Below are positions 52,050 through 61,922 of a stretch of 64,000 bases of DNA, piece after piece (position 1 is the first letter of the stretch; every line of letters starts with the position of its first letter). Below the pieces are notes generated by a model, which had not been told where the DNA came from, did not search any database, and was given only the letters and a program-made list of their open reading frames with translations. Location: the NCBI RefSeq assembly GCF_030811855.1, contig NZ_JAUSRN010000015.1, positions 62,001-126,000 on the forward strand. Reading direction: 5' to 3'. Both the position numbers and the translations under genes were made by a program. This DNA comes from Variovorax paradoxus. GTDB taxonomy: Bacteria; Pseudomonadota; Gammaproteobacteria; Burkholderiales; Burkholderiaceae_C.

Positions 52050-52499
52050 GGTTTGCTGAAAATATAGGCAATAGTACCGCCGGGTGGCCGACGGCCTAGT
52101 GAGAGCGGTACGTGCCACTTACCCGGCCGCGAACGAAGCTTTGGGCAGAGTGCGGAACGATCCACGTCATGCAACGACAAACTTCGAGTGCCTGCTTCTG
52201 TTAATGAGACTGGACCCGATCACTCGCGATCAACGCCTGGACGGCAGCTACGGCGATTACCCGTCGTTCGACGAACGTAGCCTTGGGTGTTCAAGTAGCA
52301 GCGCACCCGCTTGGCCTTCGAAGTCCCGCGAGGATCTACCGTGGTGCACAGCAGGTGTCGACCTGCGCCATAGAAGAAGTTCTAGCGGCTCGCCCGAGCG
52401 GCTGTCAACGCGCAGCCATACGCCTCGTCGCGAGGAATCGACACGGGGCTTGCCCGCCTCTCGACCCGATACGGGGTAAGCTAGACGCAGGAGGTGTCG

Positions 52500-53507
52500 A
52501 TGACGCTCGTCGCGCGAGGAGATTTTCCTGGCAACGTCTTTCGTCTGCTTGGCAGAGACGAGAACAGTGCGACCTTCGCTCTCGGTTGGACGCTCGAAGT
52601 GAGCCCTCAATTCGCGAGCCTCTTCGCCGAGCGCGTCGCCGGTCGGAAGCTTTCGGCGACCGACCGTTTCTTCCGCCTGCAGCAATCCGGCGCGGACAAG
52701 GGCTTCACGGACTTGGAGATGCGCTTCGGCGACGAGCTGCACGCCATCGTCGAGGCGAAGGTGGGTTGGCTCGTGCCTTCCGCGGACCAACTGCGCCGAT
52801 ACCGGCCCAGGCTCAATGAAAAGGGCCTGTCTCGCTCGAAACTCGCGATGGTCTCGGTCAGCGCCGCGACGGCCGAGGTCGCGCGCTTGAGCCTCGCTCG
52901 CGAGATCGACGGTGTCAGAGTCCAACATCTGTCTTGGGGCGACGTCCGCGCGATCGCGAAGAAGGCGCGCCAGCTCGCGCCAGGCTTTGAGGAGAAGCTC
53001 TGGCTGCGCGAACTCATCGTTCACTTGGGAGAATTCGCAGCAATGGACCGCGTTCGTGACAACCTCGTCTATGTCGTCTCGCTTGGCTCCGCGCCGATGC
53101 GCGAAGGCGGGAGCCACACCTGGATCGATGTGATCGAGAAGGACGGTAGCTACTTCCATCCGGTGGGCCGCGGCTGGCCTTCGCAGCCGCCCAACTACGT
53201 TGCGTTCCGCTACCGCGGCCGTGTCAGGTCAGTCCATCGCGTGGAGAGCTACGAAATCTTCCCCGACGTGTCGAAGAAGAACCGGCTGTGGATCTCCACC
53301 GACTCCGACCACTTCGTCTACAAGCTCGGCCCCGCCATGAGGCCCACCGGGGAGCTGCGCGCGGCCACGCCCGACGACACGGTCAAACGCAGCGCGCGCG
53401 TCTGGTGCGCGATCGACACCTTGCTCTCCGGCGAATTTAAGTCTCTCGGCGACGCGCGCGACGAGACGAAGAGACGCCTCGCGGCGGCCGAAGCCGGAGC
53501 GGGTTGA
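52500..53507 (+). CDS. Probable PD-(D/E)XK nuclease-like protein
   Basis: A 335-aa protein whose N terminus matches the restriction-endonuclease-like fold: a helix with FRLLGRDENSATFALGWTLEVSPQF, Glu/Asp in FTDLEMRFGDE, then AIVEAKVGW (E-x-K at about residues 84-86) and SADQLRRYRPRL with the Gln-Tyr helix. The C-terminal half (LVYVVSLGSAPMREGG to FVYKLGPAM) is a separate unknown domain. A GGAGG ribosome site lies 5 bases before the ATG at 52500. A GTG at 52494 overlaps that site and is less likely. It stands alone, convergent with a GNAT gene, and could be a single-gene nuclease defence or toxin. Confidence 0.7.
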   Translation: MTLVARGDFPGNVFRLLGRDENSATFALGWTLEVSPQFASLFAERVAGRKLSATDRFFRLQQSGADKGFTDLEMRFGDELHAIVEAKVGWLVPSADQLRRYRPRLNEKGLSRSKLAMVSVSAATAEVARLSLAREIDGVRVQHLSWGDVRAIAKKARQLAPGFEEKLWLRELIVHLGEFAAMDRVRDNLVYVVSLGSAPMREGGSHTWIDVIEKDGSYFHPVGRGWPSQPPNYVAFRYRGRVRSVHRVESYEIFPDVSKKNRLWISTDSDHFVYKLGPAMRPTGELRAATPDDTVKRSARVWCAIDTLLSGEFKSLGDARDETKRRLAAAEAGAG

Positions 53508-53546
53508 CGCCTGGCATCGCCGCGCGCGGCCCGCAGTCGGGTAGCC

Positions 53547-54032
53547 CTATCTGCCGAGGATGAAAAGGCAAAGCGTCTCGTCAGTTTCCGACGACGTCCA
53601 CGTTTCGTCCTTGCGGATGAAGCCAAGCTTGACGAGCGTGGTCTGCATTCGGCCGTTGTCCACGCCCGTGGTGGCGAACACCCCCTCGCCTGGCGTCTGC
53701 GCGATCAGGGGATCGCATAGGAGCCACGATTTCCCGCCAACCATCGTTGGCTCGACGCTGACCCACCCAAGCTCGAAGGGGTAAGTCGCAAGGGGCAGCG
53801 GCACGCCAGAACGCTCAGTCACCCGTTTCCGATAGGACTCTCTCGGGCGCTTCAACCCGGCCACGCCGATCAGCCGCCCGCCGTCGCGCAAGAACGCAAG
53901 CAGGCGCGCGCGCACAATCAGCTCGGGGAGCCCATCGGCCGCGATCTTGCCGGCGGAGATTGCCAGCTTTCGAAACTCTTCCAGTTCGATCTCGGAGCAG
54001 TTCGCCGGGATCCTGGTTTCGCACACGCGCAT
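53547..54032 (-). CDS. GNAT-family acetyltransferase-like protein
   Basis: A 161-aa protein. RARLLAFLRDGGRLIGVAGLKRP gives the beta-hairpin core of GNAT proteins; ELGWVSVEPTMVGGKSWLLCDPLIAQTPGEGVFATTGVDNGRMQTTLVKLGFIRKDETW has the strand-loop-helix order and the late (N/D)-x(6)-L-x-K-L-G-F motif of GNATs. AGGAGG lies 4-5 bases before the ATG at 54032, which decides the start. The usual Q/RxxGxG/A loop is degenerate, so activity is uncertain. Confidence 0.75.
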   Translation of the reverse strand: MRVCETRIPANCSEIELEEFRKLAISAGKIAADGLPELIVRARLLAFLRDGGRLIGVAGLKRPRESYRKRVTERSGVPLPLATYPFELGWVSVEPTMVGGKSWLLCDPLIAQTPGEGVFATTGVDNGRMQTTLVKLGFIRKDETWTSSETDETLCLFILGR

Positions 54033-54310
54033 CGGAACCTCCTGGCTCCAATGGGAGCGCGAAGATTTTCGCATTTGTCTCCGGCCGCGCTGCCCTCTCC
54101 AGCTTGCGCATGTGATGGCCTCTGTCATGTCGAGTCGCATTTCTGGAGAAGAGATCGTTAGATGTCAGAAGATCGCGCATGAGCCGACTGTCCAATCGTC
54201 TCTCTCAGGGTGTGGAATTCCAGACTTGCTTCTACGCCAGTGGCTCCGCCGGCTGAATGTACCCATGTGCGGCGCTTGGGTTGAGCGGTCGCGTCCAAGG
54301 ATCTCGGCCT

Positions 54311-57300
54311 CTAGATGACCTGTGAATCGGACCGCAGATCGCCAGGCGCTTCCAACAATCCTGCCGCGTCACCAAAATACGGATACTTGCGCCATTCGTT
54401 TCGATCGCCCACGACGTAGAGCCGACGCTTGGCACGGCTCGCGGCGACGTTCAAAAGATTGGGGCGTTGCGACGCCCATTGTTTCGCACCCGGCTTGCTC
54501 GGATTGCCACCCAAGACCAAGATCACCACGTCGGACTCCTTGCCTTGTGCCGTATGAATCGTTCCGACCTGAATGCCTGAGGCTTGCTGCGCGATCTGCC
54601 GCAGCCGGCGAACGACGGCGCGGAATGGTGAGATCAGGAAGATTTCGCGTGGCGCGACGCCGGACCTCAGAAGCCGGCCGATCAAGTCTTCTACCGCATG
54701 ACCCTCGTGCTCGATCCAGTGTCCGTCGGCATTGCCGCCTTCGACGTGCATCCATTGGCTTTCAGGCAAATCAATGGCCGCGCGCGGCGTAGTCCCGAAC
54801 ACCATCAAGCCGCCGTATGCAATGGCGTTCGAGATGGCAAACATGGGCTGGTCGCAGCGACGGTGAACACGCAGCGGCGCACCAACCCACAGCGGTTCAT
54901 CATCGGTCTTCAGCGTCGTGCCGTAGCGGCTGATCCGATCGGAAAGCTGCTGCACCGACGTGCGGCCCGGCAGCCAAGTCTCGGCGACCTCGAAATGTCG
55001 ACGCAACGCCTGTTGCGCGGTAAATGGAATCGTCACTACCGGTTCAAGTTGAAGCGGATCGCCGACGACGACCGATCGTTTTGCCCGCCAGATCGCGCCG
55101 GCCGCGAGCTGCGGTGCCGCTTGTCCAGCCTCGTCGATCAACAGCCAGCCCAACGACTCCTGACCCAAGTGAGAGAACAAGCGGTCGAACGATGCGAATG
55201 TGGTGGATACCACCGGCACAAGAAAGAAGAGCGTTGTCCACGCCGCGCGCACTGCCTCTGGCGCCGCGTCACTCGGCACGCCGCCGGACAAGATGTCCAT
55301 CGAGCCTTGGAGGCTCTTGCGCATGGTCGAGGGATTGGCGAGCACAAACGCCTTGTGCAGCGCCAGCGCCGCCAGAAAAACCTTGGCGCGCGCGTCATTC
55401 CATGCGGCATCGGCCCAAGGCGAAGACAGCTCTCGGACATCTTCCGCTTCGCGCCATTGCGCAACCATCGGAAACGCGGCGCCAAGTTGATCTTTGGCCG
55501 ACCGAAGGTGTTCGTTCGCAGCGGCTTGTTCCCGGCGCAGCGCATCACCAGCAGCGCGGAGCTCTTGCTCCTCACCTTCAATACGTTGGATCTCGGCTGA
55601 GTGCTCGGTGAGTTCCTGAACGCTTGTCTCGAGAGCTTGTCTCGCATCGTCGGTCGCGGCCTCCATGCTCTTGTCCTTGGAGCGCCATTCCTTGAACGCT
55701 CGACCCAGAGTCATGACGATTTCGACGAAGCCGGGCCGATACTTGCGATGCTGCTCGCGCATGTACTGCATCTCTTCGACCTGTCGTGCGGCTCGGGCGC
55801 GTTCCGCTTTCAGCAGCGGTGTTCGGTTGGCCGCGAGCTGCAGCTTCATTGCATTCGCGTCCAAGGCTTGGTCCGCCGCTGGGATTTCGTGATGCAGAGC
55901 GGCCAGCCGCGCATAGGCTTCGTGCGCCTGCACCCGAGTCCGGCGCAGTGCTTGCTCTTCCGCCACTACGGCCTTGAATTCGGTCGTGGCTTTGCGCCAG
56001 TCGAATGGCTGGCCTTCGACGCTCTTGAGCCAGTTCAGCAGGCCGGCGATGGAAGGATCAGTTGCATGTTGCGCACGCGCTTCCTTGCTGCCGTACCAAA
56101 GGCGACTCGTGAACTCGTTGCGATTGGTCTTGTTACCAAGGCGTGCCGCGACCATGGCCCACGCAGGTGCATCCAGCAGCCGGCTTCCAAACTCCGGAAA
56201 ATAATCGGTGCCATCAAGCCATGCGGCGTCAACGGCATCGATGCCCGGGATCTCCCGCGTGACGTTCTCGACTGCGCCGTTGTTGGCGGAAGCGATGACG
56301 ATCTCGAAACCTTGGAACTGCTCTTTCCAGATCGAGATCACGCGGTTGTACTTGTCCACCTTCCAACGACCCTCGCCCTTGAACGCGTCGTCCGGCCTCG
56401 ACAGTTCTGACAAGCGCATGGCACGTTCCACCACTACCGATGCGATCAGGTCGCGCAGCAGTGTCGTCTTTCCGGTCCCCGGCGGGCCATTGACCGCGAA
56501 CACGCCGCCGTCCGAGCGATGGCTTGCGTCAAGGTCCTTCGTCATGGCGTTGATCGCGAACTGCTGACTGAAGACGAGTGGATGGTGGCCTTTGCTCGGC
56601 CAGCGACCGCGAGGGAACAACGTTGGCGACAGCTGCTCGAACAGCGCGCTCATGGACTGCCGCACGTCAATGCGGGCTGCAAGCTGCGGCTCATGGGCCA
56701 GGAGGTCCTTCAAGCCCTTGCCGATGCTGCCAGCCCTCGCCGCGGCGGCCACTCGAGCGAGGTCTTTCAAGTAGAAGCTGTTCAGAAAATCGCTGTCTTC
56801 TGCAGAATACTGTTTCGACGATGCCACCAGCCCGCAACGGATGCGGATGCCGCGATCCGGCAAGAGATCCAGCAAGCCGAGTTGCGTTGCGACGCGCTCT
56901 GTGACGGCCAGCAGATCGGAGTAGCTCAGCGGACGTCCGATGCGGAACCCCATGCCGAGGAGCCGTTGGGCCTCTGCGTCGTCGTCTGCCGCTGCGTAGC
57001 CGTGCTCGAAGTCGGTGACGATCTGTTTGGACTTTTCATCGAAGCCATCGAGCCATTGACTGCTCGCCGGCGTTGGATCGAGGGTGCGAGAGGCGCCCCA
57101 CGCACAGCTGGAGAGCACCGATGTGTGGAACAGCGGCCGGCCGGCGTCTGTTACCGAGAAGGCGAACAAGCAGGTTTCGCCGTCGCTGCGTTCATCGAAC
57201 GACTCGTCGTCCTTGCCGAGCTTGTCTTCGAGGATGGTGCGTACCGCAGAAGTGGCCAGGACGCCGCAATAGACCATAAAGCGTCTGGATGTGCTCTTTG

Positions 57301-57478
57301 GCGGCCAGCGGTGGAATAGGGCATGGGCTGACTCCCATGGCAGCGGCTGCGAAGAGCCGGCTGCGAAGACCGGTTCGCTTTGCTCGTTCGGCGCGACGCG
57401 TGGAATGTTCTGCGGTGAAAAAACCTCAATGGCGTGCCAATAGTCCAGGATCGCAGCCGTGTCGTGCGCGCTGTTCAT
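54311..57478 (-). CDS. SF1 (UPF1/DNA2-like) helicase with internal coiled coil
   Basis: A 1055-aa helicase. The N-terminal 300 residues are unassigned. Motif I is FAVNGPPGTGKTTLLRDL (about 325-342). A long Glu/Arg/Ala-rich helical region (roughly 520-690) is probably a coiled coil. Motif II is LLIDEAGQAAPQLAAGA (DEAG, about 780), followed by VVVGDPLQLEPVV. Motif V/VI GTIHTAQGKESDVVILVLGG and NVAASRAKRRLYVVGD lie near 975-1030. Insertion of a coiled coil between motifs I and II is typical of large phage-defence SF1 helicases. It is divergent from the GIY-YIG-like gene. Confidence 0.9.
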   Translation of the reverse strand: MNSAHDTAAILDYWHAIEVFSPQNIPRVAPNEQSEPVFAAGSSQPLPWESAHALFHRWPPKSTSRRFMVYCGVLATSAVRTILEDKLGKDDESFDERSDGETCLFAFSVTDAGRPLFHTSVLSSCAWGASRTLDPTPASSQWLDGFDEKSKQIVTDFEHGYAAADDDAEAQRLLGMGFRIGRPLSYSDLLAVTERVATQLGLLDLLPDRGIRIRCGLVASSKQYSAEDSDFLNSFYLKDLARVAAAARAGSIGKGLKDLLAHEPQLAARIDVRQSMSALFEQLSPTLFPRGRWPSKGHHPLVFSQQFAINAMTKDLDASHRSDGGVFAVNGPPGTGKTTLLRDLIASVVVERAMRLSELSRPDDAFKGEGRWKVDKYNRVISIWKEQFQGFEIVIASANNGAVENVTREIPGIDAVDAAWLDGTDYFPEFGSRLLDAPAWAMVAARLGNKTNRNEFTSRLWYGSKEARAQHATDPSIAGLLNWLKSVEGQPFDWRKATTEFKAVVAEEQALRRTRVQAHEAYARLAALHHEIPAADQALDANAMKLQLAANRTPLLKAERARAARQVEEMQYMREQHRKYRPGFVEIVMTLGRAFKEWRSKDKSMEAATDDARQALETSVQELTEHSAEIQRIEGEEQELRAAGDALRREQAAANEHLRSAKDQLGAAFPMVAQWREAEDVRELSSPWADAAWNDARAKVFLAALALHKAFVLANPSTMRKSLQGSMDILSGGVPSDAAPEAVRAAWTTLFFLVPVVSTTFASFDRLFSHLGQESLGWLLIDEAGQAAPQLAAGAIWRAKRSVVVGDPLQLEPVVTIPFTAQQALRRHFEVAETWLPGRTSVQQLSDRISRYGTTLKTDDEPLWVGAPLRVHRRCDQPMFAISNAIAYGGLMVFGTTPRAAIDLPESQWMHVEGGNADGHWIEHEGHAVEDLIGRLLRSGVAPREIFLISPFRAVVRRLRQIAQQASGIQVGTIHTAQGKESDVVILVLGGNPSKPGAKQWASQRPNLLNVAASRAKRRLYVVGDRNEWRKYPYFGDAAGLLEAPGDLRSDSQVI

Positions 57479-57716
57479 GCTTTGTACTCTCCCTATCGGA
57501 AAGTCGATTCTGCATGTAAATCAACGGTGCCGCTCTGCTTGGTGCTCAGGCCCCACGACGCGGCGACCGAACAGTTTGGCTCTACCGATTTGGCCGAGGG
57601 AGCGACTTGCACCAAGCAACATTGCGAAGAAGGCGCTGGTAAGCAAGCGCCATTGACAAGCCGTAGCAGCTGGTTTTGGTTCAAGGACAGCTGGCGCAGC
57701 AGGCCATACTTGCAGA

Positions 57717-58220
57717 ATGAAAACCCATTCACTAACGTTTTCCGGCGCGCTCATCGAGCGTGGTTTCTGGCTCTATGTCTGGCACGTCCAGTGCGGTGGC
57801 AGCGCGATTGTCTATGTGGGGCGCACGGGGGACAGCTCGTCATGCAATGCGGCCTCTCCCTTTAATCGACTCGGACAGCATTTAGACATACGGGAAAGTG
57901 CCTCGGCTAACATGCTTTTGCGCCAAATGCGGCGCAAGAAAATGGACCCGACGGCGGCGACTTATCGATTGGCGTGTGTCGGCCCCATCTTCAGCGAGAC
58001 GGACAATTGGGATCAGCACCAGATTCTTCGCAACCGGGTGGCTGCGATGGAAGCTGCGCTGGGTCGCCACATGAAAGACGGTGATGACCAGGTTGGATTT
58101 CCAGGACGCGGCTACGACGTAGTGGGCCAGACGCACAGCAAACATCCCTTGGACAGGTCGCTCTGGCTGCAGGTCATGGCCAAGCTGACACCTCAACTCG
58201 ACGAGCTTCCCCCGCCTTGA
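57717..58220 (+). CDS. GIY-YIG-like nuclease domain protein
   Basis: A 167-aa protein. GFWLYVWHVQCGGSAIVYVGRTGDSSS (about 17-43) resembles the GIY...YIG core, with LYVW and YVGRTGD in place of G-I-Y and Y-I-G. PFNRLGQHL carries the conserved Arg region. The later catalytic Glu could be in AAMEAALGRH. The domain call is moderate: substitutions at the GIY motif mean activity is uncertain. It is divergent from the SF1 helicase, with a 238-base shared upstream region. Confidence 0.65.
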   Translation: MKTHSLTFSGALIERGFWLYVWHVQCGGSAIVYVGRTGDSSSCNAASPFNRLGQHLDIRESASANMLLRQMRRKKMDPTAATYRLACVGPIFSETDNWDQHQILRNRVAAMEAALGRHMKDGDDQVGFPGRGYDVVGQTHSKHPLDRSLWLQVMAKLTPQLDELPPP

Positions 58221-58507
58221 AAAATGCGAGGCGAAGTGAGGTGGTCGTTCACGATCGGACGTGGCGCCATCGCAGGCGGCTGCGGCCTCACTCTGCGAGT
58301 CATTTGGTTGAGCCTTGAACTCATGTGGCAAGCTGCGACGCTTAGCGCGCGCTCGGCTTGTGTCCGAAAAGGCTTTATTCATGAGGCGCAACTAGGCAAT
58401 GACGAAAGCTGAGCCGCAGCGCAAGACAGGCCGCTCAGACCGGTAGCCGGGCAACGGAGCGCGTATGACGCCGCACGGCTTACACTTTGGCACGTTGATA
58501 AGTTCCA

Positions 58508-59689
58508 ATGCCCACCACTTTCACCCGCCCCATTGAGCTTCCGCTCGATTTGCTCCAGGATTTGCCGGGCCTGGCAGCGGCGGCGTCGGCTGGTGCAGAA
58601 GCTGTCTTGAGGGTTCCCGACGAATACGAGGCCATGATCAGTGCGCCAGGGCTGCCGTCAGAAGTCTTCGCGATTCAGCGCCTGTTGACATTTGCACGAG
58701 CGGGCGCAAGTTTTCGAGTCCAGTGGGGAAGTTCCATCGCCGAACGTGTCGCCGTATCGGCCGCCCTGTTCCCGCTCTTGGCCGTCGTTCTCTCTTTGAG
58801 CGGTGCATCTCATAGCGTTCAAAACAAGACGGACGACGAGGTTCTCAAGTTCATCGCGACTGCGCGAAAGGCGATCAGCAAATACAGGCTGACGAGCGAC
58901 CTTTTCTCGCTCAGTCAGATCGCCTTGTGCGCTGACAACCGTGGTCAAAGCCGTCCCCGGGACCTCTATGACAGCGCGACCGGATCCGTGGCTCCCCGTG
59001 AGAACTTCGAGACAATGGTGCTCGACGTGATCGCACACCAGGTCGGAGCATCGGTCCAAACATCCAACACGTTCAAGAATGCGACGGCGCTGGGCGTTAT
59101 CGTTGCTGAACTGTTTGAGAACACCGACATGCACGGGCGCCTTGATCTGATGGGGCGACCACTCTCCCCGGATGCGATGCGCGGATTGGCTTTCAAAAGG
59201 GTCGTGCTAGCCAAACCCCCACGCAAGGGCGCGCCTAGAAATACTCCGCCCGAGGCTGTTGATTGCCTCGAGGTGCTTATTTTCGACACAGGCATCGGCT
59301 ACTACCCTTCCTATACTCGGCGACCGTTGGAAGCGGACACGAGCTTGGCGGAGGAGTGGAAGGTGCTTCACAACTGCCTCGAGCGGCATTTCCACCCTGA
59401 GCTTGAAGACAATCGCTCCGGTCATCGAGCCATGGGCCTTGCAGAAGTATTGCGCTCAATTCAAGCCCTGAAGGGGCGCATTGAGGTGCGCACCGGCCGG
59501 CTGTTTGCATATCGCACTTTCATGGACGGTGAACTGCAAGCGCAGATGGAAGAGGTCAGCACGCGCTTTGCTCACATTGCTTGGCCTCGCCCGAAATTGC
59601 TCGACGTCGAGAAAAAGTATCTCGCGATTCCATCAGGGCACGAGCCAGTCGTCGGGTCGGCCGTTCGTGTCGTGGTCCCTCTGAGTTAA
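58508..59689 (+). CDS. GHKL-type ATPase, first gene of a two-gene pair
   Basis: A 393-aa protein without a membrane segment or HisKA dimerisation domain. The GHKL (Bergerat) motifs are in order: N box VIVAELFENTDMHGR (about 197-211, Glu/Asn/His), G1 box LIFDTGIGYYP (about 258-268), G2-like SGHRAMGLAEVLRSIQALKGRIEVRTG (about 302-328). The fold occurs in histidine kinases, MutL, Hsp90 and several defence ATPases. No receiver domain is adjacent, so a classical two-component role is unlikely. The next gene begins 4 bases after its stop, so the pair is co-translated. Confidence 0.8.
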   Translation: MPTTFTRPIELPLDLLQDLPGLAAAASAGAEAVLRVPDEYEAMISAPGLPSEVFAIQRLLTFARAGASFRVQWGSSIAERVAVSAALFPLLAVVLSLSGASHSVQNKTDDEVLKFIATARKAISKYRLTSDLFSLSQIALCADNRGQSRPRDLYDSATGSVAPRENFETMVLDVIAHQVGASVQTSNTFKNATALGVIVAELFENTDMHGRLDLMGRPLSPDAMRGLAFKRVVLAKPPRKGAPRNTPPEAVDCLEVLIFDTGIGYYPSYTRRPLEADTSLAEEWKVLHNCLERHFHPELEDNRSGHRAMGLAEVLRSIQALKGRIEVRTGRLFAYRTFMDGELQAQMEEVSTRFAHIAWPRPKLLDVEKKYLAIPSGHEPVVGSAVRVVVPLS

Positions 59690-59693
59690 TTAG

Positions 59694-61922
59694 ATGAGGG
59701 CATTGGCACTCACCACCCGGTTCAGGGACGGCGCCTTTGAGGGGGATGCGTGCCTGCTGGTCTATGACGAAGTATCAATCTCGGGCGCGATCATTGGCGA
59801 GGATGTGAGAGACGTTCTTGATCGCAGACCGAACACGCCACACATTTATGTCTTTGCACCATTCCATACCGAAGGCGCTGTACTGGAAGCCGTTCAAGCG
59901 GGAACCGGAGTTCGGCGCGCGAATGGCGATCTTGCGGTCTTGACGCTTCGACGCGACGGCGAGCGAATGAAGTTGCTCGCGCTGTGGCAGCAGGTCGAGC
60001 GGGATGTTCCGCCCCCACCGGCTGTCGACGTGCCACTTGAAATGCAAGAGGGCTGGCTGTTTGATCTCTTTGATCGCCATCGTGGCTTGGTCGATGCTCC
60101 GCCAGGGGTTCACTTCGGAAAGGCCTCTGGAAAACATGCGGACAAGTTCTTGCGTACCAGCAGCGTGTTACTTTCCACGGCCGCTTGTGGACTGCTGGGC
60201 AGTATGGCTTTTGCGAGGCGGCCAACAGGCGAAGTGCGACGCATTTTTGTGGATACAGCTCCGTTGCTATCGGTAGTGTTTGCTATGTACCGGATCGCAA
60301 CCGTGCATGACTTGTGGCAGTCGCTGCCGCCAGCGCGCTCGTTCAGTTCATATGGAGGATTGGAGCAACTTCCGTCGATTGGCCATGGTGATCTCGCGAT
60401 CATCTCCGCGTCGACCTCAGGAGGACTTGCCGGAAGGCTGATCGAGGAGGGTTTTCGCGAAAACAACGTGCTCACGCTTTACATCCTGAAGTCGACGCCC
60501 ACGATGACGGCCAACGGAGCGGTGTTGTGCGATCTAACTTTCCGGCCGGGCCGGACTTTTGGATACCCTCAGATCACCAATCAATCCCATCAGCAGTGCA
60601 GCTTCTGTAATCGCGGCTGGTTGTTGGCGGAGCTTGAGGGCGACCAGTTTCTTCTCGAAAAACGCGGCGTCAAGCGACTGCGGTCGAACAACGAGTCGCA
60701 GACTGAAAGCTCTCGCAAGACCTTCGATCTGCTAGCTCGCCAAGACGTCTTGCGAGCACGTTTCTATTCGCAGGGCAACCATCGCACGGATGTAGCCGTC
60801 GACGCGGAGAAAATACTGACTCGTGACAGCCCCATAACCGCATCCTTCATTCGGCTAATGGTGCGCTTTACGCCGGTGCCCGTGACGTACGTCATCTTGG
60901 TCGATCTGAGCGAGGCATGTTTTCAGCACCTGGTTGAGAAGGCTGGACTTCAGGCTCTATTCGCGAACGCGCATGTGGTGACTGGCGATCAAGTCGGCCA
61001 ACTCCCGATCGTTGAAGGAGGAAACGTTCTGGTCATGGTCGGATGTTTGTCTGACCACGCGAAACTGCGAGGAATCAATGCCCAACTCCGCGTGCGAACG
61101 CCACGCGGTTGCGTCGCGTATCTGTCGGCCGTGACCATCGCGGATTCCGGCAGAAATTTGAGCGACCTCAAAGTCTTCCTTTCGTGGGGCGAACACGGCC
61201 CGGAGACTTTCATATACCGGGCGGCTGTCGATCTGATGTTGCCCTGGCGCGGCGACCAACCGTCTTCTTGGGATCGCGAGCGAGAGTTACTTCTGCGGCT
61301 CGATGCCGACGTTCAACTTGATGCAGCTTTGCGAGATCGCCTGGCAGTGCTCAATGGCGCCTCTTGTGAAGGCGACGGCCTTTTCTTGCCGGGGCAAAAC
61401 GGTAGCTTGCGAATTGCCACAGATTTCGTATACCTCAATACCCAGCAAGACATTGAATCGGTGTCGCAAGCTGACATCTATGCCGTGGTGTCGAATCTAC
61501 TGGCCAATGCCAGATGCGGAAACGAGGGATTCAAGGTCGCGAACAAAGAAGCACCTGTCATCCGCTGGAGTCAGTCGGTGTATGGGCAAGTGCTCGTGTC
61601 GCCCGCGACGCTTTGTCCGTCCAACTTTCGAGACTACAACGACTCGATTCTGCGTGCTGCTTTCTTGCGCGCGGCACACCCCGCAGAGTTGAACTATGCC
61701 GTCGACGAAGCTTGCAGCGCCGAAGTGCTCGACATACTGATCGCCGAAGTCGACGCTTGGCGCGAACGGAAGGGTGATGCATTGCCGGAATTTCTGATGT
61801 CGCTCGCCAGCGGACGTTTGCGGTTGAGGCCAGTGCATCTTGAGAAGTTCAGAGCTGTACTCGGGGCAAGTTCAGTTCCGCCATTTCTCCTTCAGCTTGC
61901 GAACGAAATTCCGCAGGACTGA
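59694..61922 (+). CDS. Large protein with degenerate phosphoribosyltransferase-like domain
   Basis: A 742-aa soluble protein. Around residues 140-260 it shows phosphoribosyltransferase-like order: VHFGKASGKHADKFLRTSSVLL (as at the start of orotate-PRTase-like domains, S-G-K/x-H-x-x-x-(Y/F)), a strand RIFVDTAPLLSVVFAMYRI, then DLAIISASTSGGLAGRLIEEGF in the place of the PRPP loop. The acidic pair usual in PRPP loops is missing (Ser-Ala-Ser), so classical transferase activity is doubtful. CSFCNRGW (about 302) could bind metal. The last 350 residues are unrecognised. It starts 4 bases after the GHKL gene, so they likely act together. Confidence 0.65.
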   Translation: MRALALTTRFRDGAFEGDACLLVYDEVSISGAIIGEDVRDVLDRRPNTPHIYVFAPFHTEGAVLEAVQAGTGVRRANGDLAVLTLRRDGERMKLLALWQQVERDVPPPPAVDVPLEMQEGWLFDLFDRHRGLVDAPPGVHFGKASGKHADKFLRTSSVLLSTAACGLLGSMAFARRPTGEVRRIFVDTAPLLSVVFAMYRIATVHDLWQSLPPARSFSSYGGLEQLPSIGHGDLAIISASTSGGLAGRLIEEGFRENNVLTLYILKSTPTMTANGAVLCDLTFRPGRTFGYPQITNQSHQQCSFCNRGWLLAELEGDQFLLEKRGVKRLRSNNESQTESSRKTFDLLARQDVLRARFYSQGNHRTDVAVDAEKILTRDSPITASFIRLMVRFTPVPVTYVILVDLSEACFQHLVEKAGLQALFANAHVVTGDQVGQLPIVEGGNVLVMVGCLSDHAKLRGINAQLRVRTPRGCVAYLSAVTIADSGRNLSDLKVFLSWGEHGPETFIYRAAVDLMLPWRGDQPSSWDRERELLLRLDADVQLDAALRDRLAVLNGASCEGDGLFLPGQNGSLRIATDFVYLNTQQDIESVSQADIYAVVSNLLANARCGNEGFKVANKEAPVIRWSQSVYGQVLVSPATLCPSNFRDYNDSILRAAFLRAAHPAELNYAVDEACSAEVLDILIAEVDAWRERKGDALPEFLMSLASGRLRLRPVHLEKFRAVLGASSVPPFLLQLANEIPQD

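Noticed and set aside
52084..52479. 131-aa GTG-start open frame
   Set aside because: No ribosome site or motif; second half is Ser/Arg-rich as in shadow frames.
57434..57865. 143-aa open frame in the divergent region
   Set aside because: Overlaps the starts of two better supported genes and shows no family resemblance.
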